Part shown: positions 1-8,573 of the stretch, piece after piece | Numbering within the stretch: position 1 is the first letter of the stretch | How the letters are laid out: each line of letters starts with the position of its first letter | NCBI RefSeq assembly: GCF_015074785.1 | Contig: NZ_CP042464.1 | Location: 2,415,001-2,479,000 of the forward strand | Reading direction: 5' to 3' | Origin: Segatella copri | GTDB taxonomy: Bacteria; Bacteroidota; Bacteroidia; Bacteroidales; Bacteroidaceae | Length of the DNA: 64,000 nucleotides | The notes under the pieces: model-generated | Told to the model about the DNA's origin: nothing | The model's database searches: none | What the model saw: the letters and a program-made list of their open reading frames with translations, nothing else | Translations under genes and position numbers: made by a program

Positions 1-679
1 TTTGTTCAGCAATCCACTTCTTGCTAGAAGCTCTCTTATAACTCTTGAGCACCATCTCAAAACGGAGCATTGAATAGGCAGGAACACTACCATTCCCCGA
101 GGAGCCATAAGCCAAGTCGGCTGGCATGAACACCTGCCAATGGTCGCCAGGGTGCATCGCCATCAACGCTGTGGTAAAACCATCTATCCACCCGCCAGAG
201 CTTTGACTTGAGACCTTATCGGTCTTTGCCTTTATAGGCAATGCCGTCGTCACGTCATACGTTCCGGTGAACGATTGGTCAAAGACATAACCTGTGGCAT
301 AAGAGTCGGTAGGTATCAACCTGCCACGATAGCTCACCTGGATGGAGTCGGTATAGAGGGGCGACCCGTTGCCATTGCCCTTGTTGAGCACATGCACTAC
401 GATATAGTCGGTGTCCTTGTACTTGAGCACCACCTGGCTGCCATTGACGCCCACATTAGGCTTCTGGTTGACAAGGCTATAGTTGGGTATCACCTTCCAC
501 TCGGTACTGCCAGCAGCAATCTGTGCCTTGGCATACGCCAGCGTGTCGGCAAACGCCTTGTCGTTACGCTCCTGCCAGTTGGCATACTCGTCGGTGGTGG
601 CATCATCTTCGCTGCATGATGACAGCGTGATTACTGCCATCATGAGGAAGAACAAATATTTCAAACTCTTAAGATTCAT
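1..679 (-). CDS. FKBP-type peptidyl-prolyl isomerase lipoprotein (3' end outside window)
   Basis: Reading leftwards from the ATG at 679, about 226 residues are visible before the window edge. The N-terminus is a lipoprotein signal peptide with an LSSC lipobox followed by acidic SEDD, the kind of tail that sends Bacteroidetes lipoproteins to the cell surface. The C-terminal part has FKBP signatures: VSYRGRL, a GWIDGF segment and LAYGSSGNGSVPAYS before the last strands. FKBP domains catalyse cis-trans isomerisation at proline, so this is probably an envelope folding factor. It starts 19 bases after the glyS stop on the same strand and has no visible promoter, so it is probably co-transcribed with glyS. 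The last residues are missing only because the window ends. Confidence 0.85.
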   Translation of the reverse strand, partial: MNLKSLKYLFFLMMAVITLSSCSEDDATTDEYANWQERNDKAFADTLAYAKAQIAAGSTEWKVIPNYSLVNQKPNVGVNGSQVVLKYKDTDYIVVHVLNKGNGNGSPLYTDSIQVSYRGRLIPTDSYATGYVFDQSFTGTYDVTTALPIKAKTDKVSSQSSGGWIDGFTTALMAMHPGDHWQVFMPADLAYGSSGNGSVPAYSMLRFEMVLKSYKRASSKKWIAEQ

Positions 680-697
680 CTAAATGTATTTGATTAA

Positions 698-2260
698 TTA
701 GAAGTTCTTGATTTCCTTGCCAAGCTTCTTCAATACGCTAGTGATGCTTACGCGCTCCTCGATGATGCTGCGAAGATCTGAGATAGCTACGCGCTCCTGC
801 TCCATGGTATCACGATAACGCAGAGTTACCTTATGATCGTTTGGAGTCTCGTGGTCTACGGTGATACAGAATGGAGTACCGATAGCATCCTGACGGCGAT
901 AACGCTTACCGATAGAATCCTTAGGATCGCCATAGTGAGTATTGAAGTGGAACTTCAGTTCGTCAACGATTTCGTGAGCCAACTCTGGCAAACCATACTT
1001 CTTATCCAATGGGAACACAGCACACTTAACAGGTGCCAAAGCCTCTGGCAAACGCAAGACAACACGTGTCTCGCCATTCTCCAGCTTCTCCTCGCAGTAA
1101 GAGTGGCACATTACGCTGAGGAACATACGGTCTACACCGATAGATGTCTCTACATCGTAAGGTACATAGCTCTCGTTCTTCTCTGGATCGAAGTACTTGA
1201 TAGAACGGCCACTGTACTTCTCGTGCTGAGAAAGGTCGAAATTGGTACGGCTGTGGATACCCTCTACCTCCTTGAAGCCGAATGGCATCTTGAACTCGAT
1301 GTCGGTAGCTGCGTTGGCATAGTGAGCCAGCTTCTCGTGGTCGTGGTAACGGTAGTTCTCATTACCCATACCGAGAGCCTCGTGCCAAGCCAGACGAACC
1401 TTCTTCCAATATTCAAACCACTTCATCTCAGTACCAGGCTGGCAGAAGAACTGCATCTCCATCTGCTCGAACTCACGCATACGGAATACGAACTGACGGG
1501 CTACAACCTCGTTACGGAAAGCCTTACCAATCTGGCAGATACCGAATGGCAACTTCATACGGCCGGTCTTCTGAACACTCAGGTAATCTACGAAGATACC
1601 CTGAGCAGTCTCAGGACGGAGATATACCTTGCTTGTAGCATCGCTTGCCGCACCCATCTGGGTAGAGAACATCAGGTTGAACTGACGAACGTCTGTCCAG
1701 TTCTTGGTACCGCTGATAGGGCAAACAATACCCTCATCCTCGATAATCTGCTTCAGCATCTCCAGGTTAGGCCCCTGCATAGCCTCAGTATAGCGGGCAT
1801 GGAGGTCATCAAACTTCTTCTGGTTCTCCAGAACGCGAGGGTTGGTAGCACGGAACTGAGCCTCATCAAAGCTATCGCCGAAACGCTTCTTAGCCTTGGC
1901 AATCTCCTTGGCAATCTTCTCCTCATACTTAGCCATGTGATCCTCGATGAGCACATCGGCACGATAACGCTTCTTTGAATCGCGGTTATCAATCAATGGG
2001 TCATTGAAAGCATCAACGTGTCCAGATGCCTTCCATACTGTAGGGTGCATGAAGATAGCTGCATCGAGACCAACAATGTTCTCGTGCAACAATACCATAC
2101 TCTGCCACCAGTACTGCTTGATATTGTTTTTGAGCTCAACACCATTCTGACCATAGTCATAAACGGCAGCCAAGCCATCATAAATTTCACTACTTGGGAA
2201 CACGAAGCCATATTCCTTGCAATGGCTTACAATTTTCTTAAAAACATCTTCCTGTGCCAT
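698..2260 (-). CDS. glyS: Glycyl-tRNA synthetase (single-chain, dimeric type)
   Basis: A 520-residue class II synthetase that charges tRNA-Gly in the cytoplasm. It begins MAQEDVFKKIVSHCKEYGFV, and its length matches the alpha2-type (eukaryote-like) enzyme, not the split alpha/beta form. Class II motif 2 is visible as FRNE...FRMREFEQME near residues 250-270; motif 3 is around GVDRMFLSV. A C-terminal anticodon-binding domain follows from about residue 410 (APVKCAVFPL onward). Its promoter lies back to back with that of the topoisomerase gene. An FKBP lipoprotein gene follows 18 bp downstream, probably in the same transcript. Nothing is unusual in the protein. Confidence 0.97.
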   Translation of the reverse strand: MAQEDVFKKIVSHCKEYGFVFPSSEIYDGLAAVYDYGQNGVELKNNIKQYWWQSMVLLHENIVGLDAAIFMHPTVWKASGHVDAFNDPLIDNRDSKKRYRADVLIEDHMAKYEEKIAKEIAKAKKRFGDSFDEAQFRATNPRVLENQKKFDDLHARYTEAMQGPNLEMLKQIIEDEGIVCPISGTKNWTDVRQFNLMFSTQMGAASDATSKVYLRPETAQGIFVDYLSVQKTGRMKLPFGICQIGKAFRNEVVARQFVFRMREFEQMEMQFFCQPGTEMKWFEYWKKVRLAWHEALGMGNENYRYHDHEKLAHYANAATDIEFKMPFGFKEVEGIHSRTNFDLSQHEKYSGRSIKYFDPEKNESYVPYDVETSIGVDRMFLSVMCHSYCEEKLENGETRVVLRLPEALAPVKCAVFPLDKKYGLPELAHEIVDELKFHFNTHYGDPKDSIGKRYRRQDAIGTPFCITVDHETPNDHKVTLRYRDTMEQERVAISDLRSIIEERVSITSVLKKLGKEIKNF

Positions 2261-2290
2261 GATTAAATCTTATTTTTTTCAAATTTTCGG

Positions 2291-2330
2291 CAAAGATACT
2301 CTTTTTTCTCGAAAAATTGTTGTATTTTTG
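2291..2330. promoter_or_regulatory. Back-to-back promoters of glyS and parC
   Basis: A leftward -7 element (TATCTTTG on the minus strand, 2291-2298) and a rightward -7 element (TATTTTTG, 2323-2330) are 24 bp apart. Each promoter's -33 region falls inside or beside the other's -7 box, and neither has a good TTTG at -33. The -7 matches are seen directly; competition between the two is inference. Confidence 0.5.
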
Positions 2331-2365
2331 CCATAAATTAATAAAATAAGTATTAAAAGCTATAT

Positions 2366-5227
2366 ATGAGCGACGAAATTAAAGATAAAAATGGTCTTGA
2401 AGAGGAAAAATCGCCAAATTTGGAAAATTCTTCTACAGAATCTGAACAGGATGCTGCAGAAGATGCCAACGAGGAGATTTCGACCGAAGAACATTCCGAT
2501 TATAAGCCGGTGAACCGATTCGATGCTTCTGCTGTACATCACCTCAGCGGAATGTATCAAAACTGGTTCCTCGACTATGCATCGTATGTAATCCTCGAAC
2601 GTGCCGTTCCTCATATTGAGGATGGTTTGAAACCGGTACAGCGACGTATCCTCCACTCTATGAAGCGCATGGATGACGGAAGATACAACAAGGTTGCCAA
2701 TATCGTGGGACATACCATGCAGTTTCACCCTCATGGCGATACGTCCATCGGAGATGCTTTGGTACAGATGGGACAGAAAGACCTGCTCATCGATACGCAG
2801 GGTAACTGGGGAAACATTCTTACGGGCGACCGTGCTGCTGCTCCCCGATATATCGAGGCACGCCTCTCTAAGTTTGCTCTCGACGTGGTTTTCAATCCTA
2901 AAACTACCGACTGGCAACTCTCTTATGATGGCAGAAACAAGGAGCCAATCACGCTCCCTGCCAAATTTCCGCTGCTCCTGGCACAAGGTGCCGAGGGTAT
3001 TGCCGTGGGATTGAGCAGTAAGGTTTTGCCACATAATTTCAATGAGATTTGCGATGCTGCCGTCCACTATCTCAAGGGCGAGCCATTCCAACTCTATCCC
3101 GACTTCCCTACAGGCGGTGCCATCGATGTAAGCAAATACAATGATGGACAGCGAGGGGGTGCATTGAAGGTTAGAGCCAAGATAGACAAGCTCGACAACA
3201 AGACACTTGTTATCAGCGAGATACCGTTCAGCAAGACTACAGGCAGCCTCATCGATTCTATCACCAAAGCGGTAGAAAAGGGTAAGATTAAGGCACGCAA
3301 GGTAGACGACGTTACTTCGGCAAATGTTGAGATTCTTGTGCATCTGGCACCAGGTACCTCATCAGATAAAACGATGGACGCACTCTACGCATTCAGTGAT
3401 TGCGAAATCAACATCTCGCCCAACTGTTGTGTCATCGAAGACAACAAGCCTGTTTTCCTCACCATCAGCGATGTGTTGCGCCACAGCGTAGACCGCACAA
3501 TGGGATTGCTGCGCAAGGAACTGATGATCAGAAAGGGTGAATTGGAGGAGCAGCTCTTCTTCTCTTCACTCGAACGGATTTTCATCGAAGAACGTATCTA
3601 CAAGGAGCGAAAGTTTGAGCAGAGTAAGAGTCAGGATGAGGTTGTTGCCTTCATCGATTCAAAACTCGAGCCATTCAAGGACAAACTCTTTACTGCCGAA
3701 GTAGACGGTAAGGGTATGGTAGAATATGCCTTCCATCGGGAAATTACCCGCGAGGACATTCTCAAACTCCTGGAAATCAAGATGCAGCGAATCCTTAAAT
3801 ATAATAAGGATAAGGCAGACGAACTGCTGATGAAGATTAAGGCTGAACTTGCTGAGATTGAGAACGACCTGGCTCACATGACTGATGTAACCATCAACTG
3901 GTTTGAATATCTCAAGGGCAAATATGGAAAGAACCATCCTCGCAAAACAGAAATAAGAAACTTTGATACCATTGAGGTTACCAAGGTGGTAGAAGCTAAC
4001 CAGAAACTCTACATCAACCGTCAGGAAGGTTTCGTTGGTACAGGGTTGAAGAAGGATGAATTCGTATGCAACTGCTCCGACCTCGATGACATCATCATCT
4101 TCTATAAGGATGGCAAGTTTAAAGTCACCAAGGTAGCAGACAAGATATTCGTCGGTAAGAATATCCTCCATGTACAGGTATTCAAGAAGAACGATAAGCG
4201 CACCATCTACAACTGTGTTTACCGCGACGGCAAGCAAGGCGATTACTTCATCAAGCGATTCAATGTAACCGCCATGACCCGCGACAAGTTGTATGACATC
4301 ACCCAGGGCACACCTGGCAGCCGCGTCATCTATTTCACCGCCAACCCGAATGGAGAGGCAGAAATCATCAAGTGTACGATGGAGCCAGACCTGACGAAGA
4401 AGCGCCAGAGCATCTTCCTGGAGAAGGATTTCTCAGACATTCTGATCAAGGGACGTGCTGCCAAAGGTAATCTCCTGACCAAGCGCACCATTCGACGCAT
4501 CGGTCTGAAGAGTCACGGCCACAGCACGTTAGGAGGCAGAAAGGTTTGGTTCGACCCAGACGTAAACCGCATCAACTACGATGAGAACGGCCGCTTCCTG
4601 GGCGAATTCAATGATGATGATTCAATCTTGGTTGTACTCGACAACGGTGAATTCTACATCACCAATTTCGATGTCAACAACCACTACGAGGACAACATCA
4701 TCCGCTTAGAGAAATGGGATGAGCATAAGATATGGACGGCTATCCTCTACGATGCCGACAATCAGGGATATCCATACATCAAGCGATTCACGATGGATGC
4801 CACCAAGCGCCATCAGAATTTCATGGGCGAGAACCCTAACTGCAAGCTCATCTTGCTTACCGATACGGTTTATCCACGCATCAAGGTTACTTATGGCGGT
4901 GTGGATGCCATCCGTCCTGCCGAAGAAATCGATGCCGAGCAGTTCATTGCGCAGAAGAGTTTCAAGGCAAAGGGTAAGCGCCTCACGACATGGAAGATTG
5001 AAAGCATCGAGGAACTGGAACCAACCCGATTCCCAGAACCTCCTTCTGAGGATAATGATGAGGAACAGGATGGTTCTGACTCAGAGAATGAAGGTGAAAA
5101 CCTTGATCCAGATGCTGGAAAAAGCGAGCAACAGGTGATTGACGAGCTGACTGGTCAGACCAACCTCTTCTCAGAAAAAGATTTCGAAGAAGACCAGAAG
5201 GATAAAGACTGGTTATCGAAGCAATAA
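2366..5227 (+). CDS. parC: DNA topoisomerase IV / gyrase-type subunit A
   Basis: A 953-residue type IIA topoisomerase subunit that breaks and rejoins DNA, needed for chromosome decatenation. After an acidic, low-complexity N-terminus of about 50 residues comes the breakage-reunion domain: DGLKPVQRRILHSM, then the quinolone-region segment HPHGDTSIGDALV, and the active-site tyrosine Y162 in AAPRYIEARL. The C-terminal half carries the DNA-wrapping beta-pinwheel, followed by an acidic tail (about residues 890-953). Bacteroidetes have two GyrA-like proteins; the long acidic ends and the divergence from gyrase suggest ParC. The partner parE is not in the window. A strong hairpin terminator follows at 5293. 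Confidence 0.9.
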   Translation: MSDEIKDKNGLEEEKSPNLENSSTESEQDAAEDANEEISTEEHSDYKPVNRFDASAVHHLSGMYQNWFLDYASYVILERAVPHIEDGLKPVQRRILHSMKRMDDGRYNKVANIVGHTMQFHPHGDTSIGDALVQMGQKDLLIDTQGNWGNILTGDRAAAPRYIEARLSKFALDVVFNPKTTDWQLSYDGRNKEPITLPAKFPLLLAQGAEGIAVGLSSKVLPHNFNEICDAAVHYLKGEPFQLYPDFPTGGAIDVSKYNDGQRGGALKVRAKIDKLDNKTLVISEIPFSKTTGSLIDSITKAVEKGKIKARKVDDVTSANVEILVHLAPGTSSDKTMDALYAFSDCEINISPNCCVIEDNKPVFLTISDVLRHSVDRTMGLLRKELMIRKGELEEQLFFSSLERIFIEERIYKERKFEQSKSQDEVVAFIDSKLEPFKDKLFTAEVDGKGMVEYAFHREITREDILKLLEIKMQRILKYNKDKADELLMKIKAELAEIENDLAHMTDVTINWFEYLKGKYGKNHPRKTEIRNFDTIEVTKVVEANQKLYINRQEGFVGTGLKKDEFVCNCSDLDDIIIFYKDGKFKVTKVADKIFVGKNILHVQVFKKNDKRTIYNCVYRDGKQGDYFIKRFNVTAMTRDKLYDITQGTPGSRVIYFTANPNGEAEIIKCTMEPDLTKKRQSIFLEKDFSDILIKGRAAKGNLLTKRTIRRIGLKSHGHSTLGGRKVWFDPDVNRINYDENGRFLGEFNDDDSILVVLDNGEFYITNFDVNNHYEDNIIRLEKWDEHKIWTAILYDADNQGYPYIKRFTMDATKRHQNFMGENPNCKLILLTDTVYPRIKVTYGGVDAIRPAEEIDAEQFIAQKSFKAKGKRLTTWKIESIEELEPTRFPEPPSEDNDEEQDGSDSENEGENLDPDAGKSEQQVIDELTGQTNLFSEKDFEEDQKDKDWLSKQ

Positions 5228-5292
5228 AAAGCAAAGAAAAGCAGCAAGAAAAGCGCAAGAAAAGCTGCAAAAAAGCGCCCATCATAAAAAAA

Positions 5293-5328
5293 GGAGCTTA
5301 AGCCCAAAAAGCTTAAGCCCTTTTTTTT
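5293..5328 (+). terminator. Rho-independent terminator of parC
   Basis: Two GCTTAAGC half-sites separated by CCAAAAA are followed by T8. A run of A precedes the hairpin, so it could also work leftwards, but no gene ends there from the right. Confidence 0.8.
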
Positions 5329-5463
5329 ATTATCTAGCCATTTGCATTTCGCGCTTTAGCGTTTCAGCATTTCGCGTTCAGCAAAAAAGAAGCCAGTCCC
5401 CCTCCTGCCCCCGTTCCAGGCGATTCCATCGCCTGTCCCCCCAGCAGTCAGTAGCCTTCATTT

Positions 5464-6741
5464 TTACCTTTTATACCCCGCCAGCTTTTTCAGGCAGTAT
5501 TCCTTAAAGTCATTCCAGTGGTAATAAGGTGCCACATCGCTCTTGATAGGCAAAGTAGCCTCGTCTTCATTCAAAAGCACCTTCACCAGCACATCATTCG
5601 CCTTGTTTCTATAAAAAACAAACTGCAAATTCGTAGCCATCGGGGTAATCTTATAATCCCACCATTGAGAAGCAATCTTCTCCGGATCCTTAATCTCTTC
5701 GCCATATCCATTCAAATCCAGCAAACAGGTAAGCGGAGTAACCATCGTATCGTGTCCATATCTCAATGTAGCGCCCGGATGCGGAAGAGCGATGCAGCTA
5801 TCCGCCTTCTGGATGATATTCCTCAAGAGATTGCGCTGGGAGAATGGCTGCACATTGCCCGTATAAGGCGAGTTGCCGTAAGCCATCTGCCACCAGATGT
5901 TGGCATTCAGCCAGTTCTGATACAGTTCCTCCTCCGTAAAGAGGTCATAGAGCGAAACCTTGCCTCTCAGTTCCGTACCTTGGATTGAGCTTGCCATCTC
6001 ATAGAGTTTTCTGTTCAGGTCACTCTGGTTGATATTCTGCTTCACCCAGGCAGGGTCGTTGAACAGTTCCTGCATCACACGGCTATAGCTAACGTGCTTC
6101 TGTGCAAATTCCTGCTGTGCCACCTTGATACCCGCGCTGTTCTTCAAGCTGTCCAGATATCGGTCGCCCTGGTTCATATAATACATATCATGCTCGCTGG
6201 CATCATGGAAGATATGAAGTTTCGGATTGATACGCAGCATCTGCTGCAAACCGTTCTCCATAGAGAGGATACATCGGATTACCAAAGTACTTCGGGCCTC
6301 AATATTCGTATTACCGGCAAAAATCTCAGGGAATCGCTCCATCATTCTTCTGGTAATACCCTGATGCTGGAGAGCTCCGAGCGGAGTCAGTTCGCCATCG
6401 CGCCCCTTCGCCTCCTCACGAATCATCTTCACCTTAGCCAGCGTTTCCTCGCCCTTAGCTGTCAGTTTGCCTTCCTGCTTCGCTTTGAGCAGAGAGAAAT
6501 AAGGCACATCATAAGCCTTCTTGCCTATCATATAGCGGGAACCATGCCGCCCATAATGGCTCAGATAGAAAGGCTTATAACCCTTTGGAGCCGCAGTCAA
6601 CTGCTTCTGAGGACCACGATAAGCTACATAGTTACTACCCGAAAGCGTTATATCCCGCTTGAAATCCTCTTGCGGAGTCTGTGCTGTCAGAGGCATCGCC
6701 AATGTAAGAGATGCCAACAATAATAGATTCTTTGTGTTCAT
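5464..6741 (-). CDS. Histidine-type phosphatase (clade 2, MINPP/phytase-like), secreted
   Basis: About 425 residues from the preferred ATG at 6741, which is followed at once by a signal peptide (MNTKNLLLLASLTLAMPLTAQ). An in-frame start ten codons earlier would put a charged stretch before the signal, so it is less likely. The catalytic RHG motif is in LSHYGRHGSRY near residue 64, and the distal HD proton donor is in GHDTMVTPLTCLL. Clade 2 histidine phosphatases remove phosphate from inositol phosphates, phytate or other phosphomonoesters in the periplasm or outside the cell; the substrate here cannot be read from sequence. The gene lies 40 bp downstream of an SGNH esterase gene on the same strand, probably one operon. 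Confidence 0.85.
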   Translation of the reverse strand: MNTKNLLLLASLTLAMPLTAQTPQEDFKRDITLSGSNYVAYRGPQKQLTAAPKGYKPFYLSHYGRHGSRYMIGKKAYDVPYFSLLKAKQEGKLTAKGEETLAKVKMIREEAKGRDGELTPLGALQHQGITRRMMERFPEIFAGNTNIEARSTLVIRCILSMENGLQQMLRINPKLHIFHDASEHDMYYMNQGDRYLDSLKNSAGIKVAQQEFAQKHVSYSRVMQELFNDPAWVKQNINQSDLNRKLYEMASSIQGTELRGKVSLYDLFTEEELYQNWLNANIWWQMAYGNSPYTGNVQPFSQRNLLRNIIQKADSCIALPHPGATLRYGHDTMVTPLTCLLDLNGYGEEIKDPEKIASQWWDYKITPMATNLQFVFYRNKANDVLVKVLLNEDEATLPIKSDVAPYYHWNDFKEYCLKKLAGYKR

Positions 6742-6781
6742 TGTTATCATATAATTTTGTTTGGGAAACATACAGTCTCAT

Positions 6782-7897
6782 TTAATTCCAATTCATCAGT
6801 TTTCTCAAGAACGGAAGCAATTCTGCCGCCATCTTCCGATGCTGCAACATACTAGGATGCCAGCTGGCGCCATAACCTAAATCTCCTTTCTGGAAACTGA
6901 AATCGAAACGGTAAATGTTCTTATCGGTTTTATTGGCATCAGCACAGATTCTATCAAGCACAGTTCGCTGCTTGCTACTCTCCTTCTCGCCGAGCATCGG
7001 ACCTGTCAACATCACAATCTTTGCATGAGGATACTTGCTACGTACCGTTTTAAGAAACATGCGATAATTCTTCTCGTAGAGTTGAATATCATAATTCTTG
7101 GTAGAAAGATCGTTCGTACCCAGATTGATACAGACTAACTGAGGCTGATACTTGGCAAAATCCCATTTTTCATCATGCTGGTCAAATAAAGTATATTCAT
7201 ATTGCCAAGACATGTTATCGGCATCACCCGTCTTAGGCCCATTATAATTACGATATACACCGATACCACTACGGGAGATAGAAGTATGCTGAGCCTTCAG
7301 ACTGTCACTTACGATATTGGCATAAGTAAGCCAATGGTTCTCCGTTTCATCTTCAAAAGGATCAGACCTGTTGATACTTTCTACGCCATAACCGCAGGTG
7401 ATTGAATTTCCGATAAATTCAATCTTCCGTTCCGGGAGAGCTGGAGCCTCAACAAGATGACATCCCTTATCAAGAACAAATCCTCTGAATTCCGGTTTAC
7501 GGAATAAGCCTTCTATCACATACATCACCTTAGCATGATGCACCCCCTTTGGCAAAGCCGCAGCCAGGGTTACAACCGAATCGCGTTCGGCATTAAAGCC
7601 CACTTTGAAAGGTTCGCAACCGTCAATCTGTGCCATGAAATATCCAGTCTTCGGGCGGCACAGCATTTTCAGAGAAGAACCTTGGAAACTAGCCTCAATC
7701 GTAGTTCCCGGATAATTGAAACTGGCTACATCAGGATTCTTAGCAAAGCTCACACGCCCAACATACTGAATCATCGGATGAGAAGCCTTTACGATCTCTC
7801 CCTCAATAGGAAGAGTAGTTGATTTCTTCACATTTCCAGCCATCATCGTGGAAGAAACCATCAATGTAGCCAGCATCATAACCCATACTTTTTTCAT
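6782..7897 (-). CDS. SGNH/GDSL carbohydrate esterase, CE2-like, secreted
   Basis: About 371 residues from the ATG at 7897, chosen because a clear signal peptide starts there (MKKVWVMMLATLMVSSTMMA); an upstream in-frame start would run through the promoter. An N-terminal jelly-roll-like domain (about residues 30-140) precedes the SGNH hydrolase domain. Block I is FIGNSITCGYG with the nucleophilic serine, block III is INLGTNDLS, and the catalytic histidine is in ASWHPS near the C-terminus. This arrangement matches CE2 acetyl-esterases, which remove acetyl groups from plant polysaccharides. It heads an operon with the histidine phosphatase and has its own promoter at 7981-8011. Confidence 0.82.
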   Translation of the reverse strand: MKKVWVMMLATLMVSSTMMAGNVKKSTTLPIEGEIVKASHPMIQYVGRVSFAKNPDVASFNYPGTTIEASFQGSSLKMLCRPKTGYFMAQIDGCEPFKVGFNAERDSVVTLAAALPKGVHHAKVMYVIEGLFRKPEFRGFVLDKGCHLVEAPALPERKIEFIGNSITCGYGVESINRSDPFEDETENHWLTYANIVSDSLKAQHTSISRSGIGVYRNYNGPKTGDADNMSWQYEYTLFDQHDEKWDFAKYQPQLVCINLGTNDLSTKNYDIQLYEKNYRMFLKTVRSKYPHAKIVMLTGPMLGEKESSKQRTVLDRICADANKTDKNIYRFDFSFQKGDLGYGASWHPSMLQHRKMAAELLPFLRKLMNWN

Positions 7898-7980
7898 ATT
7901 CCTGTTATTATTGTTTTTATCTGTCCTTACTGTCCTGCCTTCGTTTTTTTGCAAAATAAAAATAGAACAGTATCTGTTTG

Positions 7981-8011
7981 CAAAATTACCATTATTTCTC
8001 GTAAAAAGCAA
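7981..8011 (-). promoter_or_regulatory. Promoter of the esterase-phosphatase operon
   Basis: On the minus strand a -7 TAATTTTG (7981-7988) is preceded, 20 bases upstream, by TTG (8009-8011), matching the Bacteroidetes TTG-N20-TAnnTTTG form. The leader to the ATG at 7897 is about 75 nt. Confidence 0.6.
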
Positions 8012-8062
8012 GTAAAACCATCATTTTTTTCATTTTTATTCTTTTTATTCAAATTATTATTG

Positions 8063-8070
8063 TATCTTTG
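8063..8070 (+). promoter_or_regulatory. -7 element of the tRNA-Leu promoter
   Basis: TATCTTTG ends 11 bases before the tRNA 5' end. No good -33 TTTG is present at the usual spacing; the upstream DNA is T-rich. Confidence 0.5.
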
Positions 8071-8081
8071 CACCCAAGAAT

Positions 8082-8163
8082 GCGCTTGTGGCGAAATTGG
8101 TAGACGCGCTAGACTTAGGATCTAGTGGTTTAGGCCGTGTAGGTTCGAGTCCTATCAGGCGCA
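8082..8163 (+). tRNA. tRNA-Leu (anticodon TAG)
   Basis: The acceptor stem pairs GCGCTTG (8082-8088) with CAGGCGC (8156-8162), leaving discriminator A8163. The D-loop contains AATTGGTAGAC, the anticodon stem is CTAGA/TCTAG with loop CTTAGGA giving anticodon TAG, and the T-loop is TTCGAGT between pairing arms. A variable arm of class II size is present, as expected for leucine. CCA is not encoded. Confidence 0.95.
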
Positions 8164-8171
8164 CAAAAAAA

Positions 8172-8219
8172 AATGCTAAGTAGTTAATATATAACTATTT
8201 AGCATTTTCTTTTTATCTA
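8172..8219. terminator. Bidirectional terminator between tRNA-Leu and the tex operon
   Basis: ATGCTAAGTAGTTA and TAACTATTTAGCAT form a 14-bp stem with one mismatch, with A9 on the left and T-rich sequence on the right. It can end both the rightward tRNA transcript and the leftward tex transcript. Confidence 0.75.
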
Positions 8220-8274
8220 ACTACCTGTCTTTTTACACCTTTTTGTCAGATTCTTCTCCTAAGCAGAGAGATAC

Positions 8275-8559
8275 CTACATCATCCCTTCCAGTTTTTCCT
8301 GTGCCTCGCGCATATCTTTTTCAAAATTCACATGGTCTAGAAGGAATTCCGTTCTGCCTTGAGAAAGAAGAAGATAGAGCTGCGGATTCATACCCTCTAC
8401 ATACTGGGCGATGGCATACTCTATATCATCACGCTGCGTAGGATTGGTGGAAAATTCAAAAACCCTGAGCTTCTGATGAATAAAGCAATATGCCGACTCT
8501 ATACAATCTCTGGTGATGCCCCCTGCCAAGAGAGCATCACCATTATTATTCTGATTCAT
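8275..8559 (-). CDS. Small conserved-looking protein of unknown function
   Basis: A 94-residue, soluble, acidic protein (MNQNNNGDALLAGGITRDCI...) with no signal peptide or membrane segment. It starts 14 bp after the tex stop on the same strand and ends just before a terminator, so it is the last gene of the tex operon. It seems entirely helical. I do not recognise a family. Coding is supported by operon position, lack of overlap and a composition like its neighbours. Confidence 0.6.
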   Translation of the reverse strand: MNQNNNGDALLAGGITRDCIESAYCFIHQKLRVFEFSTNPTQRDDIEYAIAQYVEGMNPQLYLLLSQGRTEFLLDHVNFEKDMREAQEKLEGMM

Positions 8560-8573
8560 TCTGAATATCCTTT

